The notes: generated by a model from the letters alone, not told the origin. 41,820 bases of DNA from Treponema sp. (GCA_031276965.1 JAISMC010000069.1:1-41820); one strand, 5' to 3'. Shown: positions 16,473-24,040, numbered from the stretch's first letter. A program made the numbers and translations.

Positions 16473-16709
16473 AAACCGCGGTTTTTGGACCGGCTTCCCC
16501 GGACCGGGCCTGTCCAACACCGGACGGGCTCCGGACGGGGCCGGCATGAGCATTGGGCAGCGTCTGTCCGCAAGGCCGGTTACTTTGCGGACAGACCGCG
16601 GGCTTTAGTCCGGCGCATTTTCGCAGCCTTAGATTTATGGGGAAAAGCGGACTTTAGGCCGCTTTTTCAAGAGCATTTCACAAAACTAACCGGGTTTTGG
16701 GAAATGCTC
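16471..16709. repeat. Palindromic repeat island III
   Basis: Contains AAAAACCG/CGGTTTTT (16471-16486, right at the preceding stop codon and ending in five T, a plausible terminator); a 14-bp stem at 16562-16596 with loop TAACCGG on the minus strand; and the CCTTAGATTTATGG module (16626-16709) with AAAAGCGG/CCGCTTTT and a nested hairpin GAGCATTTC/GAAATGCTC around CAAAAC-TAACCGG-GTTTTG. The last stem ends 31 bases before the LRR start codon, so it lies in that gene's leader or promoter. Confidence 0.8.
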
Positions 16710-16740
16710 CGTGAAGAAACAATTTTTGGGTGGTTTTACC

Positions 16741-17958
16741 ATGCGGAGGAACCGTGTTAATCCGGCGGCGGAGCGCAGGGCGCGGCGGATTGCCCTGGCC
16801 GCGCTGATCCTGGCGGCGGCCTGCGGGAAGGCCGGGGCGCAGCCTAATCCCCGGGACGATTTTACCGTCGTCTTCGGCGGGAACCGCGGGTCCGTTACCA
16901 TCACCGGGTATAGGGGCGCGCCGGCGGAGGTGGTAATCCCCGCCGAATACGGCGGCATACCGGTCCGGGCAATCGCCAAGGGGGCCTTTAGAAACAACGG
17001 GAGCATCGTCTCGGTCCTTATTCCGGAGGGCGTTACGTCCATCGGCGGCTATGCCTTTGAGGGCTGCGGCAGCCTGAGATCGATTACCCTGCCGGAGAGC
17101 CTTAGGTCTATCGGCGACGGCGCATTTTGGGGCTGCGGCAGCCTTACGGCCGCCGCTTTACCGGAGGGCCTTAAGTCTGTCGGCGGCGGCGCATTTTGGG
17201 GCTGCGGCAGCCTTAGTTCCATTACCCTGCCCAAGGGCCTGACATCTATCGGCGGCGGCGCATTCAGCGGCTGCAGCAGCCTTGTCTCCGTTACCCTGCC
17301 CAAGGGCCTTAGGTCTATCGGCAGCGGCGCTTTCAGCGGCTGCAGCAGCCTCGGCTCAATCACCCTGCCCAAGGGCCTGACCTCTATCGGTTACGGCGCG
17401 TTCAGCCGCTGCATCAGCCTTAGCTCAATCATCCTGCCCAAGGGCCTGAGATCTATCGGCGACAATGCGTTCACCGGCTGCAGCGGCCTTAGATCCATTA
17501 CCCTGCCCAAGGGCCTGACATCCATCGGCGGGTATGTGTTTTGGGGCTGCAACAGCCTTGCCGCGATTACCCTGCCGGAGGGCCTTGCGTCCATCGGGTA
17601 TGGCGCATTTTGGGGCTGCAGCGGCCTGGCCGCAGTGGCTTTGCCGGAGGGCCTTAGGTCTATCGATTGGGATGCGTTTAGGGACTGCCGCGGCCTTAGT
17701 TCGATTATCCTGCCGGAGGGCCTGGCCTCTATCGGCATGAATGCGTTTGAGGGCTGCAGCGGCCTTACATCAATCGCCCTGCCGAAGAGCCTGACCTCCG
17801 TCGGCCATGAAGCGTTCAAGGGCTGCGGCAGCCTTGCCTCCCTTACCATAGGGGACGGGGCCCGGATAACGTTTGGCCGTACTGTTTTTGGGCCGCATTC
17901 GCTGAGCGCCGCATCCCGGGCCGCCCTTAAAAAGGCGGGCTATACCGGGACTTTCTAG
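16741..17958 (+). CDS. BspA/TpLRR-type leucine-rich-repeat protein
   Basis: 405 residues from the ATG at 16741; GTG at 16711 is in frame, but it lies next to the repeat hairpin and lacks a ribosome site, whereas GGGTGG precedes the ATG. The N-terminus is a signal sequence (RRIALAALILAAACGKAGA) that could be cleaved as a lipoprotein at the cysteine or by signal peptidase I after AGA. Then come thirteen near-identical 23-residue repeats of type SIGxxAFxGCxSLxSITLPxGL (LRR_5/BspA). In Treponema such proteins are exported and in oral relatives mediate adhesion or coaggregation. The repeats are also highly similar as DNA (69-base period). Confidence 0.9.
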   Translation: MRRNRVNPAAERRARRIALAALILAAACGKAGAQPNPRDDFTVVFGGNRGSVTITGYRGAPAEVVIPAEYGGIPVRAIAKGAFRNNGSIVSVLIPEGVTSIGGYAFEGCGSLRSITLPESLRSIGDGAFWGCGSLTAAALPEGLKSVGGGAFWGCGSLSSITLPKGLTSIGGGAFSGCSSLVSVTLPKGLRSIGSGAFSGCSSLGSITLPKGLTSIGYGAFSRCISLSSIILPKGLRSIGDNAFTGCSGLRSITLPKGLTSIGGYVFWGCNSLAAITLPEGLASIGYGAFWGCSGLAAVALPEGLRSIDWDAFRDCRGLSSIILPEGLASIGMNAFEGCSGLTSIALPKSLTSVGHEAFKGCGSLASLTIGDGARITFGRTVFGPHSLSAASRAALKKAGYTGTF

Positions 17959-17975
17959 CGGCGAAGCGAAAACGG

Positions 17976-18004
17976 ATGACTAAAGCCGGGAAAGCGGCTA
18001 TAGT
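17976..18004 (+). promoter_or_regulatory. Possible promoter of SH3-like lipoprotein
   Basis: ATGACT (17976-17981), 17-base spacer, TATAGT (17999-18004). The ATG lies ten bases after the -10, which would leave a leader of only a few bases. Confidence 0.4.
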
Positions 18005-18013
18005 TCTATAACC

Positions 18014-18394
18014 ATGAGAGCAGGGGTATCCTTCCGTTACATGCAGGCGGCGCTGCTCGTGCTGTCGCTCTGTTCCTGCGGCGCTTCCGGGGACGGTATT
18101 GTCCCGCCGCTTACGTCCCCCCTGTCCCGTTCGCTGATAGGCTACGGCGTGGTTACCGTCTCCTATATCAATGTGGTGGACGAGCCGAATCCGGCGGGGG
18201 GGGTCTCCCTGGGGATACTCCGCAGGGGTACGGTGGCGCCGGTGCTGGAACGGCGGCGGATCAATGTCCGGGGGAAGCTCGAATCCTGGTTACTGGTGGG
18301 GGGATATTATCAGGGCTGGCTCAGGGAGGAGGCGCTGGAGGTTTTTGAAAACGAAGCCCAGGCGAGAACCGCCGCCGGCGCCGTCTCCGAATGA
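18014..18394 (+). CDS. Lipoprotein with SH3-like domain
   Basis: 126 residues. The N-terminus ends in a lipobox, LSLCSCGAS, with C22 as probable acylated residue (C20 also possible); a start at the ATG at 18041 would give the same mature protein. Residues about 45-105 look like a bacterial SH3 domain: GYGVVTVSYINVVDEP, LGILRRGTVAPVL, SWLLVGGYYQGWLREEALEVF. Such domains often bind cell-wall peptides. Its stop overlaps the DUF445 start (ATGA), indicating cotranslation. No Shine-Dalgarno is evident. Confidence 0.75.
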   Translation: MRAGVSFRYMQAALLVLSLCSCGASGDGIVPPLTSPLSRSLIGYGVVTVSYINVVDEPNPAGGVSLGILRRGTVAPVLERRRINVRGKLESWLLVGGYYQGWLREEALEVFENEAQARTAAGAVSE

Positions 18395-19503
18395 GGGCCT
18401 TCCTTCCCTGGATCATCCCGCCCCTGGCGGGGGCCCTTATCGGCTATGTAACCAACGCCATTGCCATCAGGATGCTCTTCAGGCCCCTCAAGGCGCTACG
18501 GGTCTTCGGCCTGCGCCTGCCCTTTACGCCGGGCATACTGCCCCGGTACCGGCGCCGGCTGGCGGAGAACATTGGGGCCATGGTGGAGCGGGAGCTCCTG
18601 ACCCCGGAGATCCTCAGCGCCCGGTTCCGGCGGGAGGATGTCCGGGAACGTATAGCCGCGGCCCTGGCGGAAGCTACGGAAAAGATCTTCGCCATGCCCC
18701 TGAAAAAAGCGGCCCCCCTTATCATCCCCCATCTGAAAAACCTGCTCCGTTCTCCTGCGGCGGATTCCCTGCTGGAGGAGCTGCTGCCGGATCTTTCCGG
18801 CCTGGCGAATCCCCTGTCCCGTGTGCTTGAAGACCGCCTTCCCGGCGCCGCCGCTTCCCTTGCCGGCTTTCTAAAGACCGGAGAGGTCCGGAGCATCCTG
18901 GAGTATCAGGGCCGGATCTTTCTTAACAATGCAATCTTCAAGCTGAATGCCTTCCAGCGTTTCCTTGTTTCCGCGGTCCAGTACGACAGGACCCTTAGTG
19001 AACAGATGCCCGCCATCATAGATGATCTGATTCTCCAGCTGGAGAACCTGCTGGCCCGGGAGGAGACCCGGCGGCAGCTTTTGATTCTGGCGAACGCCTC
19101 CCTGCGGAGCATCCTTGCGGCGGAAGAGACCCGGATGCAGATCCGGAAGCTGCTCCGCCTGCGTTTGCCGGCATTGACGGAGGAAGCTTCCCTGGAGGGC
19201 TTCTTTGAAAAGCACCGGGATCTCCGCCTGGGGGATCTCTTCGGCGGCGGTAAGCGGCAGCTCGATGCCCTGCTATGCGATAAGCTCTTTGCCCTGGAGG
19301 ATGCGCAGCTGGCCGCCCTGCTTAAGACCGTCAATGTGCGGACCCTGGTTTCGGAGCGGATCGACAGTTTGGATATGCTCGATGTGGAACGGATAGTCCT
19401 GGACCTTATGGCCAATCAGTTTAAGTGGATCAATCTTTTCGGCGGTATCCTGGGGGGCCTTATTGGGGGTTTACAGGTTTTGCTTTCCCGGCTTCAGGGT
19501 TAA
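18391..19503 (+). CDS. DUF445 membrane protein
   Basis: 370 residues. An N-terminal membrane segment (WIIPPLAGALIGYVTNAIAIRMLFRP) carries the conserved GYVTNxxAIxMLF signature of DUF445 (YheB/YjiN family). A long helical amphipathic middle is rich in Arg, Leu and Glu. A C-terminal membrane segment (FKWINLFGGILGGLIGGLQVLL) completes the hairpin topology. Cellular function is not established. It is coupled to the SH3 lipoprotein by a four-base overlap, so both may act at the envelope. Confidence 0.85.
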   Translation: MRAFLPWIIPPLAGALIGYVTNAIAIRMLFRPLKALRVFGLRLPFTPGILPRYRRRLAENIGAMVERELLTPEILSARFRREDVRERIAAALAEATEKIFAMPLKKAAPLIIPHLKNLLRSPAADSLLEELLPDLSGLANPLSRVLEDRLPGAAASLAGFLKTGEVRSILEYQGRIFLNNAIFKLNAFQRFLVSAVQYDRTLSEQMPAIIDDLILQLENLLAREETRRQLLILANASLRSILAAEETRMQIRKLLRLRLPALTEEASLEGFFEKHRDLRLGDLFGGGKRQLDALLCDKLFALEDAQLAALLKTVNVRTLVSERIDSLDMLDVERIVLDLMANQFKWINLFGGILGGLIGGLQVLLSRLQG

Positions 19504-19508
19504 TTAGA

Positions 19509-19808
19509 GTTGTTCAGAAACCGCAGTTTCTGAACAACAACCGCTTAAAAACAACAAAAAACACGGATTTTGCCAAAAGTGCCAGTTCCAAAACCCTGTT
19601 GGTTTTTCCACTGGCTATGGAGTTTCTCAGTCTTAAATCCTTGTGTAACAAGGATTTAAGACTTGTGCAACATCCTAAATCTAAGGAAGCTGTTCCAAAA
19701 ACTGAAGTTTTGGAACAGCCTCAAAAATCCGTGTTTTTTGGGAGACTTGTGAGATAACCAACCGGGTTATCGAACAAGTCCATTGAAAGGCGGGGTCCAT
19801 GCCCCGCC
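19509..19808. repeat. Palindromic repeat island IV with nested copy
   Basis: Convergent gap between DUF445 and rlmN. Order: perfect 13-bp stem with CGCA loop (19509-19538); left arm AAAAAACACGGATTTT (19556-19571) and its perfect 16-bp partner (19724-19739); between these arms about 150 bases of another element in reverse orientation (variant CAACAGG loop near 19595-19601, a perfect 16-bp stem at 19629-19663, a TTCA-class hairpin at 19689-19719); then GACTTGT-ga-GATAAC-CAACCGG-GTTATC-ga-ACAAGTC (19745-19779) and GGCGGGG-tccatg-CCCCGCC (19789-19808). It runs into the rlmN reading frame. Confidence 0.88.
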
Positions 19809-20939
19809 GCGGTCCGGGTCTGCCCCGAAGTTTTCCGTTTCCGGCCGGGCCGTTCCCAGCTGGCCGCAGGCGCCGGCGATTCCCCGGCCCTTGCGGTAAC
19901 GGCGGGTTACTTTCAGGCCCAGCCTGCCCAGTTCCCGGGCAAAACCCGCGGCTTCCTCCTCCTCCGGTTCTCTGAGGGGCCTTCCCTCGAAACAGAGCCC
20001 CTCCACGGGGTTCCAGGGGATGAGGTTTACCACCGTTTCCAGCCCCCGGGCAAAGCGGGCCATGGCTTCCGCATCCTCCCTGCGGGTGTTGATCCCCCCC
20101 AGGAGGACCGCCTCCAGGGTAATCCGCCGCCGCCTGATCCGCTGGTAGCAGCGGAGGGCCTCTTTTACTTCTCCCAGGGGGTTGCTCCGGGTGATGGGCA
20201 TGAGCCGTTTCCGCAGATCCTCTTCGGCGGTGGTCAGGGAAAGGGCAAGCCTGAGATCGGGCCCCCCGCCTGCCAGATCCCGGATCCCTCCGGCAATGCC
20301 GCAGGTGGAAAGGGTGATGCGCCGCCGGGAGATCCCCAGGCCTTCGGGACTGGTCAAAACCGTCAGGGCCTTCCGCAGCGCCCCCAGATTGAAAAGGGGT
20401 TCCCCCATCCCCATGATGACGATATTGTCTATCCCCGGACAGAGGGAGCGGATATGGAGAAATTGTTCTACGATTTCGGCGGAATTGAGGTTCCGGGCCA
20501 GGGATAGAGCGCCGGTTTTGCAGAAAACGCATCCCGCAGGACAGCCCGCCTGGGTGGAGAGGCAGGCCGTCCGCCGGCCCCCTCCCTCCGGGCCGTCCTT
20601 CCCCCTGATACTGCCGGGGGATACCAGCAGCACCGCCTCAATTTTGAGGCCGTCTTCCAGGAGGATCTGCAGTTTTACCGTACCGTCCCGGTCTTCCAGC
20701 CGGGCGGACACGGCGCTTGACCTGAGACGGAACCGGGAATTCAGCTCCTGCCGCAGGGTCAGGGGGAGGGAATGTATCTCCCCAAAAGACAGAGCTCCCC
20801 GGGCCAGGGCGGTGAAGATCTGCTTTGAACGGAAGGAGGGCAGGGCGGGAAACGAAGAGCGGAGAAGCTCTCCCAGCTCTTCCAGGGGTAATCCTGAAAG
20901 CGCCATTCCCGCCGCCGGGGATTCCGGATCGGCGGCCAT
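19767..20939 (-). CDS. rlmN: 23S rRNA (adenine-2503) methyltransferase
   Basis: 390-residue radical SAM enzyme that methylates C2 of A2503 in 23S rRNA (and, in E. coli, A37 of some tRNAs). The cluster motif is C133-x3-C137-x2-C140 (GCPAGCVFC). C126, in the ACLSTQ just before it, and the cysteine of ACGQL near residue 356 match the two mechanistic cysteines. GMGEPLFN and NLIPWNP are family signatures. The last 14 or so residues after the ACGQL region (AWTPPFNGLVR) are translated from the palindromic repeat, and the TAA lies in its CAACCGG hairpin. The start overlaps the upstream stop by one base. Confidence 0.95.
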   Translation of the reverse strand: MAADPESPAAGMALSGLPLEELGELLRSSFPALPSFRSKQIFTALARGALSFGEIHSLPLTLRQELNSRFRLRSSAVSARLEDRDGTVKLQILLEDGLKIEAVLLVSPGSIRGKDGPEGGGRRTACLSTQAGCPAGCVFCKTGALSLARNLNSAEIVEQFLHIRSLCPGIDNIVIMGMGEPLFNLGALRKALTVLTSPEGLGISRRRITLSTCGIAGGIRDLAGGGPDLRLALSLTTAEEDLRKRLMPITRSNPLGEVKEALRCYQRIRRRRITLEAVLLGGINTRREDAEAMARFARGLETVVNLIPWNPVEGLCFEGRPLREPEEEEAAGFARELGRLGLKVTRRYRKGRGIAGACGQLGTARPETENFGADPDRGGAWTPPFNGLVR

Positions 20940-22084
20940 CAGTTTTTAAGTTTATCGATAAATTCCATCACCGCATTGTTCCGTATTCCCAGTTTCTGGA
21001 AGTCCCCCAGCACCTCCAGGGCCTGGTTTTTGTCCCGTTTTTTTAACCAGCAGTCCGCCAGCTCGATGTAGATCCGGTAATTCCGGGGATCCTGCTGGAT
21101 CAGCCTGCGGAGGGATTCGATGGATTCATCGTATCTGCCCCGGGATTTGGCCACCACCGCCAAACCCAGTACGGCGTAGGTATCGAATTCAATGTTCAGC
21201 GCCCGCTGGTAATAATCCACCGCATTGTCGTATTCGCTGAGGTTACGGTAGGCGTCCCCCGCCCGGGTCAGGATAACCTTGTTCCGGGGGTCCTGTTCCA
21301 GAATGCGGTTCCAGTATTCCAGGGAACGGTACTGCTGGTTCATGCCCCGGTAACAATCCGCCAAACCGAAGAGGGCGTAAAAATTATAGGGGTCCCGCCG
21401 GAGGGCCTGCTCAAAAAAAACAATGCCCTTTTCAAAGGTTTTAAGCTTCCGGTGGCAGTTTCCCAAAGAGGTCAGAACCCGGATATCTACGCCGTCCTTA
21501 TAGGTTTCCAGCATTTTTTCCCAGTAGAACAGGGCTTCCCGGTATTCCTTAAAGTCATAGTGAAGGTGTCCCAGGCCGATGATCGCATAGGGATTCTGTT
21601 CCTCCATCTCCAGGACCCGCAGATATACCGCCTTGGAATGTTTAAAGTCCCGGACCTTGCGGTAGGCATCGGCGACCCTGGTCAGGACGGTGATGTTTTT
21701 ATCGTCATGGCGCAGATACTGTTCCCAAATATCTATGGCCTTATGGTACTGATTCAGGGCCTTGTAACAGTCGGCCAGGCCGAACAGGGCATAGTTGTTC
21801 CCCGGATGGTGATTCAGGCAACGCTGATAGAATTCCACCGCCTCCCGGAAGCTTCCCCGCTTGCGGGTGGCGTCCCCCATACCCACCAGGGCATAGTTGT
21901 TAATTTCATCCACCAGGAGTATGCGGCTGAAACACTCCATGGCCTCGCCTATTCTGTTTTCTTTTAGGAGCTGATATCCCCGTTTTGACAGCTCCGATAC
22001 CTCAGAGAATTCCTGTTTTTCCCCATTTTGCCCGGTAGCGGACAGGATACCCTCTGATTCCAAAGATTTTATTTCATCACTCAT
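20939..22084 (-). CDS. Tetratricopeptide repeat protein
   Basis: 381 residues with about nine consecutive TPR units spaced by 34-36 residues from about 30 to 370 (for example NYALFGLADCYKALNQYHKAIDIWEQYL, shortened here, and the repeated YALFGLADCY). It has no signal peptide or membrane segment, so it should be a cytoplasmic scaffold. The partner is unknown. It is coupled to the gene upstream (ATGA) and to rlmN downstream (TGATG), which makes a tight three-gene unit. Confidence 0.85.
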   Translation of the reverse strand: MSDEIKSLESEGILSATGQNGEKQEFSEVSELSKRGYQLLKENRIGEAMECFSRILLVDEINNYALVGMGDATRKRGSFREAVEFYQRCLNHHPGNNYALFGLADCYKALNQYHKAIDIWEQYLRHDDKNITVLTRVADAYRKVRDFKHSKAVYLRVLEMEEQNPYAIIGLGHLHYDFKEYREALFYWEKMLETYKDGVDIRVLTSLGNCHRKLKTFEKGIVFFEQALRRDPYNFYALFGLADCYRGMNQQYRSLEYWNRILEQDPRNKVILTRAGDAYRNLSEYDNAVDYYQRALNIEFDTYAVLGLAVVAKSRGRYDESIESLRRLIQQDPRNYRIYIELADCWLKKRDKNQALEVLGDFQKLGIRNNAVMEFIDKLKN

Positions 22085-22422
22085 GCCGGACTATCCTCTT
22101 CATGTATCAAATTTTGTATCAATGCGGATAATTCCATAATAATCGGTTTTGATCGTTTGCGGTCCGGGGCTATCCAGTACATCCTGAGGGCATCCAGTTT
22201 TCTCCCCTGGGACTTATAGAAATCGCCAATCCGTACAAGGCCGTCGGAATAACCGGTGGTTAGGAAGATCCTTCTGGCCCCTTCAATGTCTCCTTCGTTA
22301 TAGAGTACATTACCCCTGCGATTAAGAGCTGCCCGTTGAGCATCATTTATTGAAGGCCGTTTAACCGTTTTTAGGAACACATTTTGGCCGGCAAAACGAT
22401 CAAAAACTTTTTTATAATCCAT
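22081..22422 (-). CDS. Conserved hypothetical, TPR-like
   Basis: 113 residues, not recognised. The middle (RRGNVLYNEGDIEGARRIF, then GLVRIGDFYKSQGRKLDALRMYW) resembles two degenerate TPR helices, which fits its four-base overlap with the TPR gene that follows. No signal peptide. Upstream, TTGTCT and AATAAT separated by 17 bases on the minus strand could be a promoter inside the short rsmD gap; no clear ribosome site is seen. Confidence 0.7.
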   Translation of the reverse strand: MDYKKVFDRFAGQNVFLKTVKRPSINDAQRAALNRRGNVLYNEGDIEGARRIFLTTGYSDGLVRIGDFYKSQGRKLDALRMYWIAPDRKRSKPIIMELSALIQNLIHEEDSPA

Positions 22423-22478
22423 TTTTTAGCCAACGCCATTGTACTTATTATTCTGCATATTCTAAAAAAAGACAAGAA

Positions 22479-23045
22479 TTATTTTTCAAAAAAATCAACT
22501 ACCGACCGGCCGTATTCCCGGCGATCCCTTAAGATCAGGTTCGGAATGACGCCGGCGTTCCGTACCGGGGCCGGCCGGGCCTGGTCCCCGGGGGCGGCGG
22601 CCCTTTCCCTGGGCCGGTGGATGAGAAGCCGGGAACCGGAAACCATCAGGGGCGAGGAGGCGATGGCGGCGGCCAGTTCCCGTTTATACTGATAGGGAAA
22701 GGGGGGATCGCAGAAGATGATGTCAAAGCCTTTTTTGGCCCGCTTTACATAGAGTTCCGCCGCCATAAAGCGGCAGTTGATCCGTACCGGCGCCATGGAA
22801 ACGTTTTCCAGCAGGGTTTTACGCTTCAGCTTGTCCATCTCCACCGCTTCCACCGGTTCCGCCCCCCGGGAAGCGGCTTCCAGGGCGATAATGCCGGACC
22901 CGGAGAAGAGGTCGAGAAAGGAAAGCCCCCTCAGATCCCCCAAAACGGCAAATACCGATTCCCGCATACGATCCATGGCGGGACGGATAATGCCTTCGGG
23001 GACCATAACCTGCCGTCCGCAGAGGACGCCTCCGGTAATTCTCAT
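22479..23045 (-). CDS. rsmD: 16S rRNA (guanine-966-N2) methyltransferase
   Basis: 188 residues. RITGGVLCGRQV at the start, LDLFSGSGIIALEAASRGA (SAM-binding loop FSGSG at 47-51) and the catalytic FCDPPF (DPPF at 113-116) are typical of RsmD, which modifies G966 in the small subunit. The C-terminus YGRSVVDFFEK is also usual. It begins three bases after the upstream gene ends. Confidence 0.92.
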   Translation of the reverse strand: MRITGGVLCGRQVMVPEGIIRPAMDRMRESVFAVLGDLRGLSFLDLFSGSGIIALEAASRGAEPVEAVEMDKLKRKTLLENVSMAPVRINCRFMAAELYVKRAKKGFDIIFCDPPFPYQYKRELAAAIASSPLMVSGSRLLIHRPRERAAAPGDQARPAPVRNAGVIPNLILRDRREYGRSVVDFFEK

Positions 23046-23048
23046 ACT

Positions 23049-23495
23049 TTAGAAGTCTTTTAGAAGTTCGCTCAGTTCGTCACTGCTGACAACCATAGGA
23101 TCAATAGGGGTTTTACTGGTCTTCGTGATGAAATCTTCGATGGTTTTGCGGCGCCGTATGGTATTTTCGCGGACTTGGGCTATCCTGTCGCAGATTACCG
23201 GAAAACGGGAGCCGGAAATGGCGCCTTGACCGAATTCCAGCCCGGAGAGGATCTCCGCAAACTGCCGTTCGGTTTCAAAAAGATGATGAAACTGTTCGTT
23301 CCGTTCTATAAAACGTTCATTTTCTATAAGATTTCCCAGGAGTATCCCCAGATTAGTATTGATAAAATCAACGTCATCCATGATTTTTTCAAGAAAAAGT
23401 TCCGGGTCCGTATCCAGGATGAGGGAATCCGCAATAATCCGTATTCTGAGGTTCAAAACAAAGATATTATCTTCAAAATTGATATGTTTATTCAT
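23049..23495 (-). CDS. Conserved hypothetical protein
   Basis: 148 residues, unrecognised. The sequence is helical and charged, without signal peptide: DPELFLEKIMDDVDFINTNL, then NERFIERNEQFHHLFETERQ, suggesting coiled-coil or four-helix packing. It may be a small cytoplasmic factor transcribed with rsmD. TATACT (23503-23508) lies only seven bases before the ATG and there is no Shine-Dalgarno, so the mRNA may be leaderless. Confidence 0.7.
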   Translation of the reverse strand: MNKHINFEDNIFVLNLRIRIIADSLILDTDPELFLEKIMDDVDFINTNLGILLGNLIENERFIERNEQFHHLFETERQFAEILSGLEFGQGAISGSRFPVICDRIAQVRENTIRRRKTIEDFITKTSKTPIDPMVVSSDELSELLKDF

Positions 23496-23534
23496 AATCT
23501 ATAGTATATCATATCGGTCTAATCCGTTCCGGTA

Positions 23535-23564
23535 TTGACCAAAAGCGCCGAGAAAGCGTATGAT
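23535..23564 (+). promoter_or_regulatory. Promoter of rpsF operon
   Basis: TTGACC (23535-23540), 18-base spacer, TATGAT (23559-23564). This is the best housekeeping-type promoter in the window. Transcription would start near 23571, leaving a leader of about 188 bases before rpsF. Confidence 0.7.
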
Positions 23565-23578
23565 TAGTCTACCTCTTT

Positions 23579-23595
23579 GTCCGTTTCAGGCGGAC
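23579..23595 (+). promoter_or_regulatory. First hairpin of rpsF leader
   Basis: GTCCG-tttcagg-CGGAC near the 5' end of the leader. It might stabilise the 5' end or form part of a ribosomal-protein binding site. S6:S18 autoregulatory elements are known upstream of rpsF in many bacteria, but I cannot place their CCG bulge here with confidence. Confidence 0.35.
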
Positions 23596-23689
23596 CATTA
23601 TCCTTTCGGAAGTTTACGAACCGTCTTAGCCGGCGGCGGGGCGGGTTTTGCCCGGAAACGGCCGTTGGATGGAAACTATGTCCATAAAG

Positions 23690-23755
23690 AGGAGGAATTT
23701 AATGAACCCCCAGAGTGCAGGGTATTAAGTCCTCCTGATTATTTGTATAGGAGGA
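23690..23755 (+). promoter_or_regulatory. rpsF leader with alternative SD pairing
   Basis: AGGAGGA at 23690-23696 is the ribosome site of an 8-codon frame, and AGGAGGA at 23749-23755 that of rpsF. A single TCCTCCT at 23730-23736 is perfectly complementary to both. Pairing with the first is extended by TTTAAT (23698-23703) with ATTAAG (23724-23729) and by CCC/GGG. Pairing with the second is a simple 7-bp hairpin with a 12-base loop. The two cannot coexist. This suggests translational control of the operon by the short frame, by ribosome occupancy or by a protein. Confidence 0.65.
23702..23728 (+). CDS. Leader peptide upstream of rpsF
   Basis: ATG with AGGAGG six bases upstream, then codons for MNPQSAGY and TAA. 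It ends 30 bases before the rpsF start. The spacing is ideal and the Shine-Dalgarno is as strong as any in the window, so ribosomes should use it if the hairpin is open. Its role would be regulatory rather than as a product. Chance cannot be excluded for a frame this short. Confidence 0.5.
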   Translation: MNPQSAGY

Positions 23756-23758
23756 TAC

Positions 23759-24040
23759 ATGCGTCTTTATGAATTGATGGTCATCTTCCCTCTGGAAGAG
23801 GATCAGTATCAGGCGGGCCGGGAGTTGCTGCTGTCGGACCTCAATGCAAACGGGGCGGGGATCGAAAAAACCGACGAAATCGGGGACCGGGATCTCGCCT
23901 ATGAGGTAAAAAAAAGAAGAAGGGGACGTTATGTCCTCTTTACCCTCAAACTTGATCCGGCGGCTGTAACGGCCCTTGACCGGATTTTTAAATTGAACGC
24001 CAATCTTCTTAAGTATCTCTTTGTCAGAGTAGAAGGATAG
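23759..24040 (+). CDS. rpsF: 30S ribosomal protein S6
   Basis: 93 residues, starting MRLYELMVIFPL; ends LLKYLFVRVEG. S6 binds S18 on the platform of the small subunit. The core segments IGDRDLAYEVKKRRRGRYVLFTL and LDRIFKLN are typical, the first shortened in function to the LAYxI/VKK signature. AGGAGG lies four bases before the ATG. First structural gene of the operon; ssb begins three bases after its stop. Confidence 0.96.
   Translation: MRLYELMVIFPLEEDQYQAGRELLLSDLNANGAGIEKTDEIGDRDLAYEVKKRRRGRYVLFTLKLDPAAVTALDRIFKLNANLLKYLFVRVEG

Noticed and set aside
15612-16553. Long N-terminal extension of the phosphatase frame
   Set aside because: The HAD motif starts at the ATG at 15611. Upstream sequence is the minisatellite and antisense of the SnoaL-like gene.
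19509-19538. Ordinary intrinsic terminator
   Set aside because: The stem is strong but no T-run follows on either strand, and the same structure recurs as a repeat, so I list it as repeat.
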